The notes under the pieces are model-generated. The model ran no database searches, was not told the DNA's origin, and saw only the letters and a list, made by a program, of their open reading frames with translations. From positions 1-16,237 of the forward strand of contig DASVBJ010000158.1 of assembly GCA_036375895.1 (NCBI GenBank): 16,237 bases of DNA, given 5' to 3'. The position numbers and the translations under genes are program-made. Origin of the DNA: DASVBJ01 sp036375895. Its GTDB lineage: Bacteria > Actinomycetota > Actinomycetes > JACCUZ01. The stretch's first letter is position 1. Each line of letters opens with the position of its first letter. This document shows, in pieces, positions 1 through 6,622 of this stretch.

Positions 1-89
1 GGCCAGGCCGGGCCTGGATCGGCGGTACCGGCAGGGGACCACCAGGGCGTGAGCCGGTCGGTGGAGCTGTCGGGGCGCTCGTCTTCCAT
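1..89 (-). CDS. Partial N-terminus of an unidentified protein
   Basis: On the minus strand an ATG at 89 opens a frame that runs without a stop to the window edge, giving 29 residues that begin MEDERPDSSTDRLTPWW and continue rich in Pro, Gly, Ala and Trp. Acidic, Pro-rich N-termini with a WW pair are common on actinobacterial membrane or secreted proteins, but 29 residues do not identify a family. There is no Shine-Dalgarno sequence. The hexamer GACGCT lies 6 nt before the ATG, a position that fits leaderless transcription, although it lacks the TA of a good -10. The gene is divergent from the aldo/keto reductase at 200. The reading rests on composition and orientation only. Confidence 0.42.
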   Translation of the reverse strand, partial: MEDERPDSSTDRLTPWWSPAGTADPGPAW

Positions 90-102
90 GCTCACAGCGT
101 CA

Positions 103-114
103 CACCGATCGGTG
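103..114. promoter_or_regulatory. 12-bp perfect palindrome in a divergent intergenic region
   Basis: CACCGATCGGTG is a perfect palindrome in the 110-bp gap between the partial gene ending its start at 89 and the reductase starting at 200. Its place just upstream of the minus-strand start would suit an operator for the divergent pair. No regulator gene is adjacent, and 12-bp palindromes do arise by chance in GC-rich DNA. Confidence 0.3.
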
Positions 115-199
115 CGTCCTCGCTGACAGAATCCTGTGAGGTTCCTGGGAGCCCGTACTCGGGCAGGGTGGGGTGAACAGGAACCGACAAGGAGACAGC

Positions 200-1177
200 A
201 TGCAGCAACGCACGCTCGGAACCCTGGCAGTCGCCGCCGAGGGGCTCGGCTGTATGGGGATGAGCGAGTTCTACGGCACCGCAGACGAGAGCGAGGCCGT
301 GGCGACCATCCACCGGGCGCTCGACCTCGGGGTGACGCTGCTCGACACGGCCGACATGTACGGCCCGTTCTCCAACGAGCGGCTCGTCGGACGGGCGGTC
401 GCAGGGCGCCGCGACGAGGTGGTCCTCGCGACCAAGTTCGGCAACGAGCGACGCGAGGACGGGACATGGGTCGGCCTCAACGGCCGTCCCGAGTACGTCC
501 GCGCGGCCTGCGACGCCTCTCTGCAGCGGCTGGGGGTCGACGAGATCGACCTCTACTACCAGCACCGCGTCGACCCGCACACCCCGGTCGAGGAGACCTG
601 GGAGGCGATGAAGCAGCTGGTCGAGGCCGGCAAGGTGCGCCACCTCGGCATCTCCGAGGCCGCGCCGGACACGATCCGTCGCGCCCACGCAGTGCACCCG
701 GTCACGGCCGTGCAGACCGAGTGGTCGCTCTGGACGCGGGACCCGGAGGGCAACGGCGTGCTCGACACCGTGCGCGACCTGGGCATCGGGTTCGTCGCCT
801 ACTCCCCCATCGGCCGCGGCTTCCTCTCCGGCGAGATCCGCAGCCTCGAGGACCTGGAGCCCGACGACTTCCGACGGCACAACCCGCGGTTCCAGGGTGA
901 GAACTTCGCGAAGAACCTCGAGCTGGTGGACCGCGTGCGGGAGATCGCCGCCGAGAAGGGCGTGACCGCGAGCCAGCTCGCCCTCGCCTGGGTGCTCCAC
1001 CAGGGCGACGACGTCGTGCCGATCCCCGGCACGAAGCGGGTGCGTCACCTCGAGGCGAATTTCGCGGCGGCGGAGATCCAGCTCACGGAGGAGGACCTCT
1101 CGCGCATCGACGCGGCGGCCCCGGCAGGCGGCACCGCCGGCGACCGCTACCCCGACATGTCGACCGTGCACGTATAG
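200..1177 (+). CDS. Aldo/keto reductase (AKR13-like)
   Basis: NADPH-dependent cytosolic reductase of carbonyl compounds, 325 residues, a full-length (beta/alpha)8 barrel. The catalytic tetrad is visible as Asp49 and Tyr54 (LLDTADMYG), Lys79 (ATKFG) and His122 (YYQHRVD). The nucleotide-binding end is seen in PIPGTKRVRHLEAN. The N-terminal GLGCMGMSEFYG and the sequence around the tetrad resemble the AKR13 group (YakC-type, pyridoxal reductase and quinone/aldehyde reductases); the substrate cannot be read from the sequence. I chose ATG 200 rather than the in-frame GTG at 173 because AAGGAG lies at 189-194 and the family begins near MQQRTLG. The flanking genes do not form an operon that would name a pathway. 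A small hairpin (GCCCG-TACT-CGGGC, 151-164) lies in the leader. Confidence 0.93.
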   Translation: MQQRTLGTLAVAAEGLGCMGMSEFYGTADESEAVATIHRALDLGVTLLDTADMYGPFSNERLVGRAVAGRRDEVVLATKFGNERREDGTWVGLNGRPEYVRAACDASLQRLGVDEIDLYYQHRVDPHTPVEETWEAMKQLVEAGKVRHLGISEAAPDTIRRAHAVHPVTAVQTEWSLWTRDPEGNGVLDTVRDLGIGFVAYSPIGRGFLSGEIRSLEDLEPDDFRRHNPRFQGENFAKNLELVDRVREIAAEKGVTASQLALAWVLHQGDDVVPIPGTKRVRHLEANFAAAEIQLTEEDLSRIDAAAPAGGTAGDRYPDMSTVHV

Positions 1178-1227
1178 GGCCCGGACATTGCCTGCCTGCC
1201 CCCACGGCGCCAGGCACGAGGCTGCGG

Positions 1228-1233
1228 CACAGT
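1228..1233 (+). promoter_or_regulatory. Possible leaderless -10 of the nitronate monooxygenase gene
   Basis: CACAGT ends 7 nt before the ATG at 1241, and no Shine-Dalgarno sequence is present. In Actinobacteria a -10 at this distance puts the transcription start on or next to the start codon. The hexamer has A at position 2 and T at position 6 but not the first T, so it is a weak match. Confidence 0.35.
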
Positions 1234-1240
1234 GGGCCGG

Positions 1241-2302
1241 ATGAACAGCCTCCTCGAGCGCCTCGGCGTACCTCTTCCTGTCGTCGCCGCGCCGATGGCC
1301 GGCGGCCCGTCCACCCCCGCGCTCGTCGCTGCCGTGGGCGCGGCCGGTGGTCTCGGCTTCCTCGCCGGCGGCTACCGCGCGCCCGAGCAGGTTCGCGAGC
1401 AGGTCCGGCAGACCCGGGCACTCGGCGATCGACCCTTCGGCGTCAACGTGTTCGTGCCCGGCAGGCCCGACGTCGACAGGGCCGCGCTCGAGGCGTACGC
1501 CGAGCGGCTCCGGCCGGTCGCCGAACGCCTCGGCGTCACGCCCGGCGAGCCACGGTGGGACGACGACGGGTACGCCGGGAAGCTGGCCGTCCTCGTCGAG
1601 GAGCGCGTGCCGGTGGTCAGCTTCACCTTCGGCTGCCCGTCCGTCGACGACGTCGCCAGGCTGAAGGCGGTCGGCTCGCTCGTCGTGGTGACGGTGACGT
1701 CACCGGCGGAGGCCGCGCTGGCTGCGGCCTGCGGAGCCGACGCGCTGTGCGCGCAGGGCGCGGAGGCTGGTGCCCACCGCGGCTCGTTCGTCGACGACCC
1801 GTCGTCGCCACCCGGGGCGGACGCGCTGGGCCTGCTCCCGCTGCTCGGCCAGCTCGCCGACCAGCCGCTGCCGGTCGTCGCCGCCGGCGGCCTCATGACC
1901 GGCCGCGATGTGGCCGCGGCCCTGACGGCCGGGGCCGAGGCGGCGCAGCTGGGCACGGCGTTCCTCTGCTGTCCGGAGGCAGGGACGGTCGCCGCCCACC
2001 GGCGGGCGCTGCTCGACCGCGCCTACCCGGGCACCCGTTTCACGCGCGCGTTCAGCGGGCGCGCCGCGCGCGGCCTCGCGAACCGCTTCCTGCTCGAGCA
2101 CCTCGACGCCCCGGCGGGCTACCCCTGGGTGCACCACCTCACCCGGCCCCTGCGCACCGCCGCCGCGGAGCAGGGCGACCACGACAGCCTGCACCTGTGG
2201 GCCGGGCAGGGCTGGCCGCTGGTGCGCGAGCTGCCGGCCGCCGAGCTCGTGGCGACGCTGGGTCGCGAGCTGGCCGAGGCCCGCGTTCAGTCGTCCACGT
2301 AG
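1241..2302 (+). CDS. Nitronate monooxygenase-like FMN protein (2-nitropropane dioxygenase family)
   Basis: FMN-dependent TIM-barrel enzyme, 353 residues, in the family that oxidises propionate-3-nitronate and other alkyl nitronates. Some relatives act as enoyl reductases or in other redox reactions. Visible marks are the N-terminal phosphate/flavin region APMAGGPSTPAL, GGLGFLAGGY at 36-45, QGAEAGAHRGSF with His179 at the position of the class I catalytic base, the phosphate-binding AAGGLMTG and the following QLGTAFLCCPE. ATG 1241 is preferred over GTG 1232 because it matches the family start and the leaderless spacing. The 3' end overlaps the convergent DUF5522 gene by 16 bp. Flavoprotein family membership is secure; nitronate as the true substrate is an inference from the family. 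Confidence 0.9.
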   Translation: MNSLLERLGVPLPVVAAPMAGGPSTPALVAAVGAAGGLGFLAGGYRAPEQVREQVRQTRALGDRPFGVNVFVPGRPDVDRAALEAYAERLRPVAERLGVTPGEPRWDDDGYAGKLAVLVEERVPVVSFTFGCPSVDDVARLKAVGSLVVVTVTSPAEAALAAACGADALCAQGAEAGAHRGSFVDDPSSPPGADALGLLPLLGQLADQPLPVVAAGGLMTGRDVAAALTAGAEAAQLGTAFLCCPEAGTVAAHRRALLDRAYPGTRFTRAFSGRAARGLANRFLLEHLDAPAGYPWVHHLTRPLRTAAAEQGDHDSLHLWAGQGWPLVRELPAAELVATLGRELAEARVQSST

Positions 2303-2532
2303 GGACAGTGCCGGCAGCCGCGGCCGCAGCACGTGCCGCGGTCGGCGAGGAAGCGCGCGGTCAGGACGAACAGCCCACTCGTCGGGTCGAGGTAGCCGGC
2401 CTCCCCCGCCTTGAGCGCCGCGGCGTGGGCGGCCAGCGCGGCCTCCTGGCCCGGCTGGTCGGGCGGGAGGCGCCGCGGATGCGGCTCGGTCAGGGGCCGT
2501 GGCGCCAGCGGGTCACGGGGTCGGTCGGCCAC
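2287..2532 (-). CDS. DUF5522 Cys-rich mini-protein
   Basis: An 81-residue protein ending in TCCGRGCRHCPYVDD, preceded by GYLDPTSGLFVLTARFL. This YxDPxTGxxVxTxxFxxxRGxCCGxGCRHCP pattern is the DUF5522 family, found as small proteins or C-terminal domains across bacteria. Cys68, Cys69, Cys73, Cys76 and His75 make a compact metal- or cluster-binding site plausible, but no function is established for the family to my knowledge. The first 40 residues are Pro/Arg/Ala-rich and probably disordered. The GTG start at 2532 is 6 nt from a good -10 hexamer and has no Shine-Dalgarno sequence, so translation is probably leaderless. It is divergent from the HAD gene (42 bp apart) and its last 16 bp overlap the end of the nitronate monooxygenase gene. 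Confidence 0.85.
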   Translation of the reverse strand: MADRPRDPLAPRPLTEPHPRRLPPDQPGQEAALAAHAAALKAGEAGYLDPTSGLFVLTARFLADRGTCCGRGCRHCPYVDD

Positions 2533-2538
2533 GGCTCG

Positions 2539-2548
2539 ACCCTAGATT
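2539..2548. promoter_or_regulatory. Overlapping divergent -10 elements (DUF5522 / HAD)
   Basis: ACCCTAGATT contains TAGGGT on the minus strand (2544 to 2539), exactly 6 nt before the GTG of the DUF5522 gene, and TAGATT on the plus strand (2543-2548), which would start transcription near 2555, 20 nt before the HAD start. Both fit TANNNT and share the central TA, the geometry of a bidirectional promoter. An alternative plus-strand -10, CAGGAT at 2563-2568, lies 6 nt before the HAD GTG and would make that gene leaderless too. Confidence 0.5.
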
Positions 2549-2574
2549 CGGCCGCAGACCGGCAGGATGGCCGG

Positions 2575-3216
2575 GTGACGTCCGAACGCCGGGTGCCGGC
2601 GACCGCCCTGCTGCTCGACCTGGACGGCGTGCTCGTCGACTCGACCGGCGCCGTGGTGGACCACTGGGCCCGCTGGGCCCGCCGGCGGGGCGTCGACACT
2701 GCCGCGGTGCTCGCGCTGGCCCACGGGTCGCCGAGCCGGGAGGTGATCGCGCGCTTCGTGCCGGCCGCCGAGGTGGCCGGCGAGGCGGACTGGCTGGAGG
2801 GGCTGGCCCTGCAGGACGGCGACGAGGTCGCGCTGCCCGGCGCCCTGCCGATGCTCACCCAGCGTCTGTTGCCAGTGGCCGTCGTCACCTCCGCCTCGGG
2901 CGACGTGGCCCGGGTGCGGCTGAGCCGGGCCGGGCTGCCGGTGCCGGCGGTGCTGGTCAGCGCCGACGACGTCGACCGGGGCAAGCCCGACCCGCAGCCC
3001 TACCTGCGTGCCGCCGCGCGGCTCGGGGTCGACCCGGCCACCTGCGTCGCGGTCGAGGACACGCCGGCCGGCCTCGCCGCGGTCCGCGCGGCCGGGGCCA
3101 CCGCCCTCGCGGTGGTCACGAGCCACGAACCGCGCGACCTGACCGCGGCCGAGGCGGTGCTGCCCAGCCTCGCCGTGCTGCGGGTCGACGTGTCCGGCGT
3201 CAGCTGGACGCCGTGA
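2575..3216 (+). CDS. HAD-superfamily phosphatase/phosphomutase (subfamily IA)
   Basis: Cytosolic Mg2+-dependent phosphotransferase, 213 residues, of the beta-phosphoglucomutase/sugar-phosphatase type. All four HAD motifs are present: motif I DLDGVLVDS with nucleophile Asp15 and acid/base Asp17, motif II VVTSAS (Thr105/Ser106), motif III Lys137 in RGKPDPQPYL, and motif IV VEDTPAGLAAVRAAG with Glu161/Asp162. The helical cap lies between motif I and about residue 85. The family covers sugar-phosphate phosphatases and beta-phosphoglucomutases; the residues visible do not decide between them. The frame is open far upstream, but similarity starts at ATALLLDLDG, so GTG 2575 is taken. Its last 17 bp overlap the convergent zinc-ribbon gene. 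Confidence 0.91.
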   Translation: MTSERRVPATALLLDLDGVLVDSTGAVVDHWARWARRRGVDTAAVLALAHGSPSREVIARFVPAAEVAGEADWLEGLALQDGDEVALPGALPMLTQRLLPVAVVTSASGDVARVRLSRAGLPVPAVLVSADDVDRGKPDPQPYLRAAARLGVDPATCVAVEDTPAGLAAVRAAGATALAVVTSHEPRDLTAAEAVLPSLAVLRVDVSGVSWTP

Positions 3217-3373
3217 CCCGCGGCGGCTCGACCATCTCCCGCGGCAACAGGTACCAGTGCCCGCGCACGCAGGACACCACGACATGCTCCACGGGGTCCC
3301 GTCGGTCCGCGGTCACCCACCAGGCCGAGATCTCGGCCGGCACACCGCACCTCGGGCAGCTGACGATCTCCAT
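3200..3373 (-). CDS. Small zinc-ribbon-like protein (57 aa)
   Basis: A 57-residue frame starting MEIVSCPRCGVPAEISAWW, then VEHVVVSCVRGHWYLLP and ending at TGA 3200-3202. Cys6, Cys9, Cys35 and His39 form a CxxC...CxxxH set expected to bind one zinc, and the two halves read as a single zinc ribbon. Short actinobacterial proteins with a C-terminal VRGHW motif of this type exist, but their role is not known to me. A strong ribosome-binding site, GGGGAGGGG on the minus strand at 3381-3389, sits 7 nt from the ATG, which supports translation. The gene overlaps the 3' end of the HAD gene by 17 bp and stands alone between two other genes. Confidence 0.76.
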   Translation of the reverse strand: MEIVSCPRCGVPAEISAWWVTADRRDPVEHVVVSCVRGHWYLLPREMVEPPRVTASS

Positions 3374-3380
3374 GCGCTCA

Positions 3381-3389
3381 CCCCTCCCC
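3381..3389 (-). promoter_or_regulatory. Strong ribosome-binding site of the zinc-ribbon gene
   Basis: GGGGAGGGG on the minus strand ends 7 nt before the ATG at 3373. It decides the start of this short gene and is one of the stronger Shine-Dalgarno sequences in the window, in contrast to the neighbouring genes that seem to lack one. Confidence 0.65.
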
Positions 3390-3432
3390 GCTCAGAGAGC
3401 GCCCGGCGCCCACCCCTGATACGCCGTGAGGC

Positions 3433-4458
3433 TCACTGCGCGCTGGACGGGGCCCACAGGTTGACCCCGGCGTCGACGGCATGGCGGTCGATCTCCGCCA
3501 GCTCGTCGGCGGTGAAGTCGAGGTTGTCCAGCGCCGCGAGGTTCTGCTCGAGCTGGGCGACGCTGCTCGCCCCGATGAGCACCGAGGTCATCCGCGGGTC
3601 ACGCAGCGCCCAGGCGAGCGCCAGCTGGGCGAGCGACTGACCGCGGCGCTCGGCGATCGCGGCGAGCGCCCGCACCCGCGCCAGGTTCTGCTCGCTCAGC
3701 ATGTCCGGGTCCAGCGACTTGTCCTGTGCCGCGCGCGAGTCCTCGGGCACGCCGTGCAGGTAGCGGGAGGTCAGCAGCCCCTGCGCGAGCGGCGAGAACG
3801 CGATGCAGCCGACACCCTCGCGCCCGAGCACGTCGAGCAGTCCCTCCTCGATCCAGCGGTTGAGCATCGAGTAGGACGGCTGGTGGATGAGCAGCGGCGT
3901 GCCCAGGTCACGCAGGATCGCGGCGGCCTCGGCGGTCCGCCGCGGCGAGTACGACGAGATGCCGGCGTAGAGCGCCTTGCCCTGCCGCACCGCCGCGTCG
4001 AGCGCCCCCATCGTCTCCTCGAGCGGCGTCTCCGGGTCGAAGCGGTGCGAGTAGAAGATGTCGACGTAGTCCAGGCCCATCCGGCTGAGCGACTGGTCCA
4101 GCGAGGAGAGCAGGTACTTGCGCGAGCCCCACTCGCCGTACGGCCCGGGCCACATGTCGTAGCCCGCCTTCGTGGAGATGATGAGCTCGTCGCGGTACGG
4201 CGCGAGGTCCTCACGCAGGATGCGACCGAAGTTCAGCTCGGCCGAGCCGTAGGGGGGCCCGTAGTTGTTGGCCAGGTCGAAGTGCGTGACACCGAGGTCG
4301 AACGCCCGGCGCAGGATCGCCCGCTGGGTCTCCAGCGGCTTGTCGTCCCCGAAGTTGTGCCACAGGCCGAGGGACACCGCGGGCAGCTTGAGCCCGCTGC
4401 GGCCCGTGCGGCGGTACGGCAGGCGGTCGTAGCGGTCGTCGGCGGCAGTGAACGGCAT
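3433..4458 (-). CDS. gpr: L-glyceraldehyde 3-phosphate reductase-type aldo/keto reductase (YghZ/Gpr, AKR14)
   Basis: A 341-residue NADPH-dependent reductase close to E. coli YghZ (Gpr), which reduces L-glyceraldehyde 3-phosphate and methylglyoxal. The signature stretches are nearly unchanged: SGLKLPAVSLGLWHNFGD, GVTHFDLANNYGPPYGSAE, STKAGYDMWPGPYGEWGSRK and YVDIFYSHRFDPETPLEETM. The catalytic tetrad is Asp61, Tyr66, Lys97 and His138; the cofactor end is SVLIGASSVAQLEQN. Length and ends match the family. ATG 4458 is preceded at 6 nt by TACCGT, a good -10, with no Shine-Dalgarno, so a leaderless mRNA is likely. The likely role is detoxifying triose-phosphate-derived aldehydes in the cytosol. 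It is divergent from the secreted AMIN-like gene. Confidence 0.95.
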   Translation of the reverse strand: MPFTAADDRYDRLPYRRTGRSGLKLPAVSLGLWHNFGDDKPLETQRAILRRAFDLGVTHFDLANNYGPPYGSAELNFGRILREDLAPYRDELIISTKAGYDMWPGPYGEWGSRKYLLSSLDQSLSRMGLDYVDIFYSHRFDPETPLEETMGALDAAVRQGKALYAGISSYSPRRTAEAAAILRDLGTPLLIHQPSYSMLNRWIEEGLLDVLGREGVGCIAFSPLAQGLLTSRYLHGVPEDSRAAQDKSLDPDMLSEQNLARVRALAAIAERRGQSLAQLALAWALRDPRMTSVLIGASSVAQLEQNLAALDNLDFTADELAEIDRHAVDAGVNLWAPSSAQ

Positions 4459-4464
4459 CCGCCA

Positions 4465-4470
4465 ACGGTA
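4465..4470 (-). promoter_or_regulatory. Leaderless-type -10 of the gpr gene
   Basis: TACCGT on the minus strand fits TANNNT and ends 6 nt before the ATG at 4458, inside the locally AT-richer GGTTTACCGTTGG. The distance puts the transcript start at the A of the start codon. Confidence 0.55.
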
Positions 4471-4531
4471 AACCGGGACCCCCTGCCCGCCGTCCTACGG
4501 GCAGGACCGGCGCGCACCCCAGGAGGTCGCC

Positions 4532-5065
4532 ATGACCGCACGTCCCACCCGCCTCGTCGCCCTCACCACCGGCCTGCTGCTGACAGCCGGACTCGTCCCC
4601 GGATCGACGGGCGCGTGGGCAGCGTCCACCTCGACCTGGAGCACCGGCACGCGGTCGGTCGTTCGCGACCCGGCCACCACGCCGACGGTGACCGGCATCC
4701 GGGTCGGCCGCCACCCGACGTACGACCGCATCGTCATCGACCTGCGCGGCGGCGCGCCTGGCTACCGCGTCGGCTACGTCCGGGCGCTGCGCGAGGACGG
4801 GTCCGGCCGGGTCGTCGACCTGCGCGGCGCCGCCAGCCTGAGGATCACGCTGCCCTCGGCCAACGCGCACGACATCGTGACGGGGGCCGACACGCTGCGG
4901 ACCCCGGCCCGCAAGCGGTGGTTCTACCCCGAGATCAAGGAGTACGCCGTGCTCGGCGACTTCGAGGCCGTCGTCACCGTCGGCGTCGGCGTGGCGCGCC
5001 GCGAGCCGTTCCGGGTGTTCACGCTGCGCCACCCGACCCGGCTGGTGGTGGACGTGCGGCACTGA
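4532..5065 (+). CDS. Secreted AMIN-like domain protein
   Basis: A 177-residue exported protein. Residues 1-30 form a Sec signal peptide (TARPTR basic start, hydrophobic LVALTTGLLLTAGLV, cleavage expected after AWA30). The mature part from about residue 52 reads TVTGIRVGRHPTYDRIVIDLRG, then YFxPEIKEYAVLGDFEAVVTVGVG-type strands and ends in HPTRLVVDVRH. This all-beta pattern, with a GxHxxYDRxVxD start and RLVVDV end, is the AMIN-like domain of actinobacterial secreted proteins, related to the AMIN domain that targets cell-wall amidases to the envelope. No catalytic domain is attached, so a binding or scaffolding role outside the membrane is inferred. AGGAGG at 4521-4526 sets the ATG at 4532. 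The end is only 21 bp from the convergent FAD oxidase. Confidence 0.84.
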   Translation: MTARPTRLVALTTGLLLTAGLVPGSTGAWAASTSTWSTGTRSVVRDPATTPTVTGIRVGRHPTYDRIVIDLRGGAPGYRVGYVRALREDGSGRVVDLRGAASLRITLPSANAHDIVTGADTLRTPARKRWFYPEIKEYAVLGDFEAVVTVGVGVARREPFRVFTLRHPTRLVVDVRH

Positions 5066-5086
5066 CCCGGGACGGCGGCCGAGGGG

Positions 5087-6511
5087 CTACTCGCGGCGGA
5101 CCTGGCCGGGCACTGCGGCCGCGCTGGGCCGGATGTTCTGGTTCACCCGGAACAGGTTCTGCGGGTCCCACGTGTCCTTCAGCTCGACCAGACGCTGGAA
5201 CTTGTCCGCGTCGAAGCCGGACCGCAGATGTGCCTCGCCCTCGTCGGGCTCGAAGTTGAGGTAGACACCACCGGTGGTGAACGGCCGCATCGCCTCCGAC
5301 ATGGACCGGGCCCAGCCGACGTGCCGCGCGTCCTCGGACGGGTCCTGCCAGCAGGCGATCGGGTGGAGCATGTACGGCGCCGCCCGGTGGCCGGCCGCCG
5401 TCGCGTCCTCGGGCACCCGGCTGATCGCACCGCCGTGCCGGAAGATGATCGCCTGCGACATGGGCGACTCGATCCGGCTGCCGTGCTCGAGGAAGGTGTC
5501 GATCGCGTCGTCGGTCAGCGCGGTCATGTGCTCGCCGGTGGTGTAGTTGCGCCACCCCGTCGGCGCGAACCCGTCGAGCATCGACTGGAACGCCGTGTAC
5601 GGCATGGGCTGCACCAGGTCGGCCACCGGCGAGCCGATCGCCCGCAGCTCGGCGAGCCCCTCCCGACCCTCGTCGGGGTCGCCCGCCCAGATCGCCACGA
5701 TGCCGAACGCCGGCTTGCCGACGGCCTCCGCCGGGACCCACGGCTCCGGCGGGGCCAGGATCACCGCGATCCCGGTGCACAGCTGCTCGGGCGAGCGCTC
5801 CACCAGGTCGCGGTACGCCCGGGCGACCTCGCCGGCCCCGTCCATCGCGTGCGGGATCAGCCCGGCCATGACGATCGGGCCGAGCGGGTGCACCCGGAGC
5901 TCGTACGACGTGACGACGCCGAAGTTGCCGCCGCCTCCCCGCAGGCCCCAGAGGAGATCCGGGTTCTCGTCCTCGCTGGCAGTGACGACGCGGCCGTCCG
6001 CGGTGACCACGTCGGCGGACAGCAGGTTGTCGCACGCGAGCCCGTACGTCGTCGAGAGCCAGCCGTAGCCGCCGCCGAGGGTGAAGCCGCCGATACCCGT
6101 CGTCGTGACGCGCCCGCCGGGCGTGACCAGGCCGTGCAGCTGGGTCTCCCGGTCGTACTCGCCCCACAGGACGCCGCCGTTGGCGCGGGCGGTGCGCCGC
6201 TGCGGGTCGACGTGCGTGCCCTTGAGGCTGCGCAGGTCGATGAGCACCCCGTCGTCGACGACGGCCTTGCCGGCGACGCTGTGGCCGCCGCAGCGCACGG
6301 CCACTGGCAGACCCCGATCCCGCGCATAGCCCACCGCGTCCACGACGTCGCTCGTGCCGGCGGGACGCACGACCAGACCAGGGTGCTTGTCGATCATCCC
6401 GTTGAAGACGGCTCGGGCCTCGTCGTAGCCCGGGTCCCCGTCCCGCAACAGCTGTCCCTTGAAACCATTCGCCAGCAACGGGGCAGGGTCGAGCACCGAC
6501 GGGGTCGCCAT
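5087..6511 (-). CDS. FAD-dependent oxidase, berberine-bridge/PCMH type
   Basis: A 474-residue flavoprotein with an N-terminal PCMH FAD-binding domain and C-terminal BBE domain. Residues 46-82 show LVVRPAGTSDVVDAV and RCGGHSVAG, with His77 as the site of covalent 8-alpha-histidyl FAD. TGIGGFTLGGGYGWLS (138-153) and LLWGLRGGGGNFGVVTS follow. The BBE end is typical: GGVYLNFEPDE then WDPQNLFRVNQNI. Where bicovalent members have a Cys, this protein has Thr (VTTTGIGG), so a single covalent link is predicted. The family oxidises sugars, alcohols or secondary metabolites with O2, making H2O2; no substrate can be named. ATG 6511 is chosen over 6601 because AAGAGGAG lies 7 nt upstream and homology begins soon after. 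There is no signal peptide, so it is probably cytosolic. Confidence 0.92.
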   Translation of the reverse strand: MATPSVLDPAPLLANGFKGQLLRDGDPGYDEARAVFNGMIDKHPGLVVRPAGTSDVVDAVGYARDRGLPVAVRCGGHSVAGKAVVDDGVLIDLRSLKGTHVDPQRRTARANGGVLWGEYDRETQLHGLVTPGGRVTTTGIGGFTLGGGYGWLSTTYGLACDNLLSADVVTADGRVVTASEDENPDLLWGLRGGGGNFGVVTSYELRVHPLGPIVMAGLIPHAMDGAGEVARAYRDLVERSPEQLCTGIAVILAPPEPWVPAEAVGKPAFGIVAIWAGDPDEGREGLAELRAIGSPVADLVQPMPYTAFQSMLDGFAPTGWRNYTTGEHMTALTDDAIDTFLEHGSRIESPMSQAIIFRHGGAISRVPEDATAAGHRAAPYMLHPIACWQDPSEDARHVGWARSMSEAMRPFTTGGVYLNFEPDEGEAHLRSGFDADKFQRLVELKDTWDPQNLFRVNQNIRPSAAAVPGQVRRE

Positions 6512-6622
6512 AGCCGTCTCCTCTTGCGCGGGAGCCCGCGGCCCATCGGCTCCCCGCCCGCGAGACCTCTCGAATGAAGCACCCCACCCGTCTGCGGGCA
6601 AGAGCCCGAGCGCGCGGCTGCC

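Noticed and set aside
173..199. Upstream GTG start for the first aldo/keto reductase
   Set aside because: It would place the ribosome-binding site AAGGAG inside the coding sequence; ATG 200 fits the family start.
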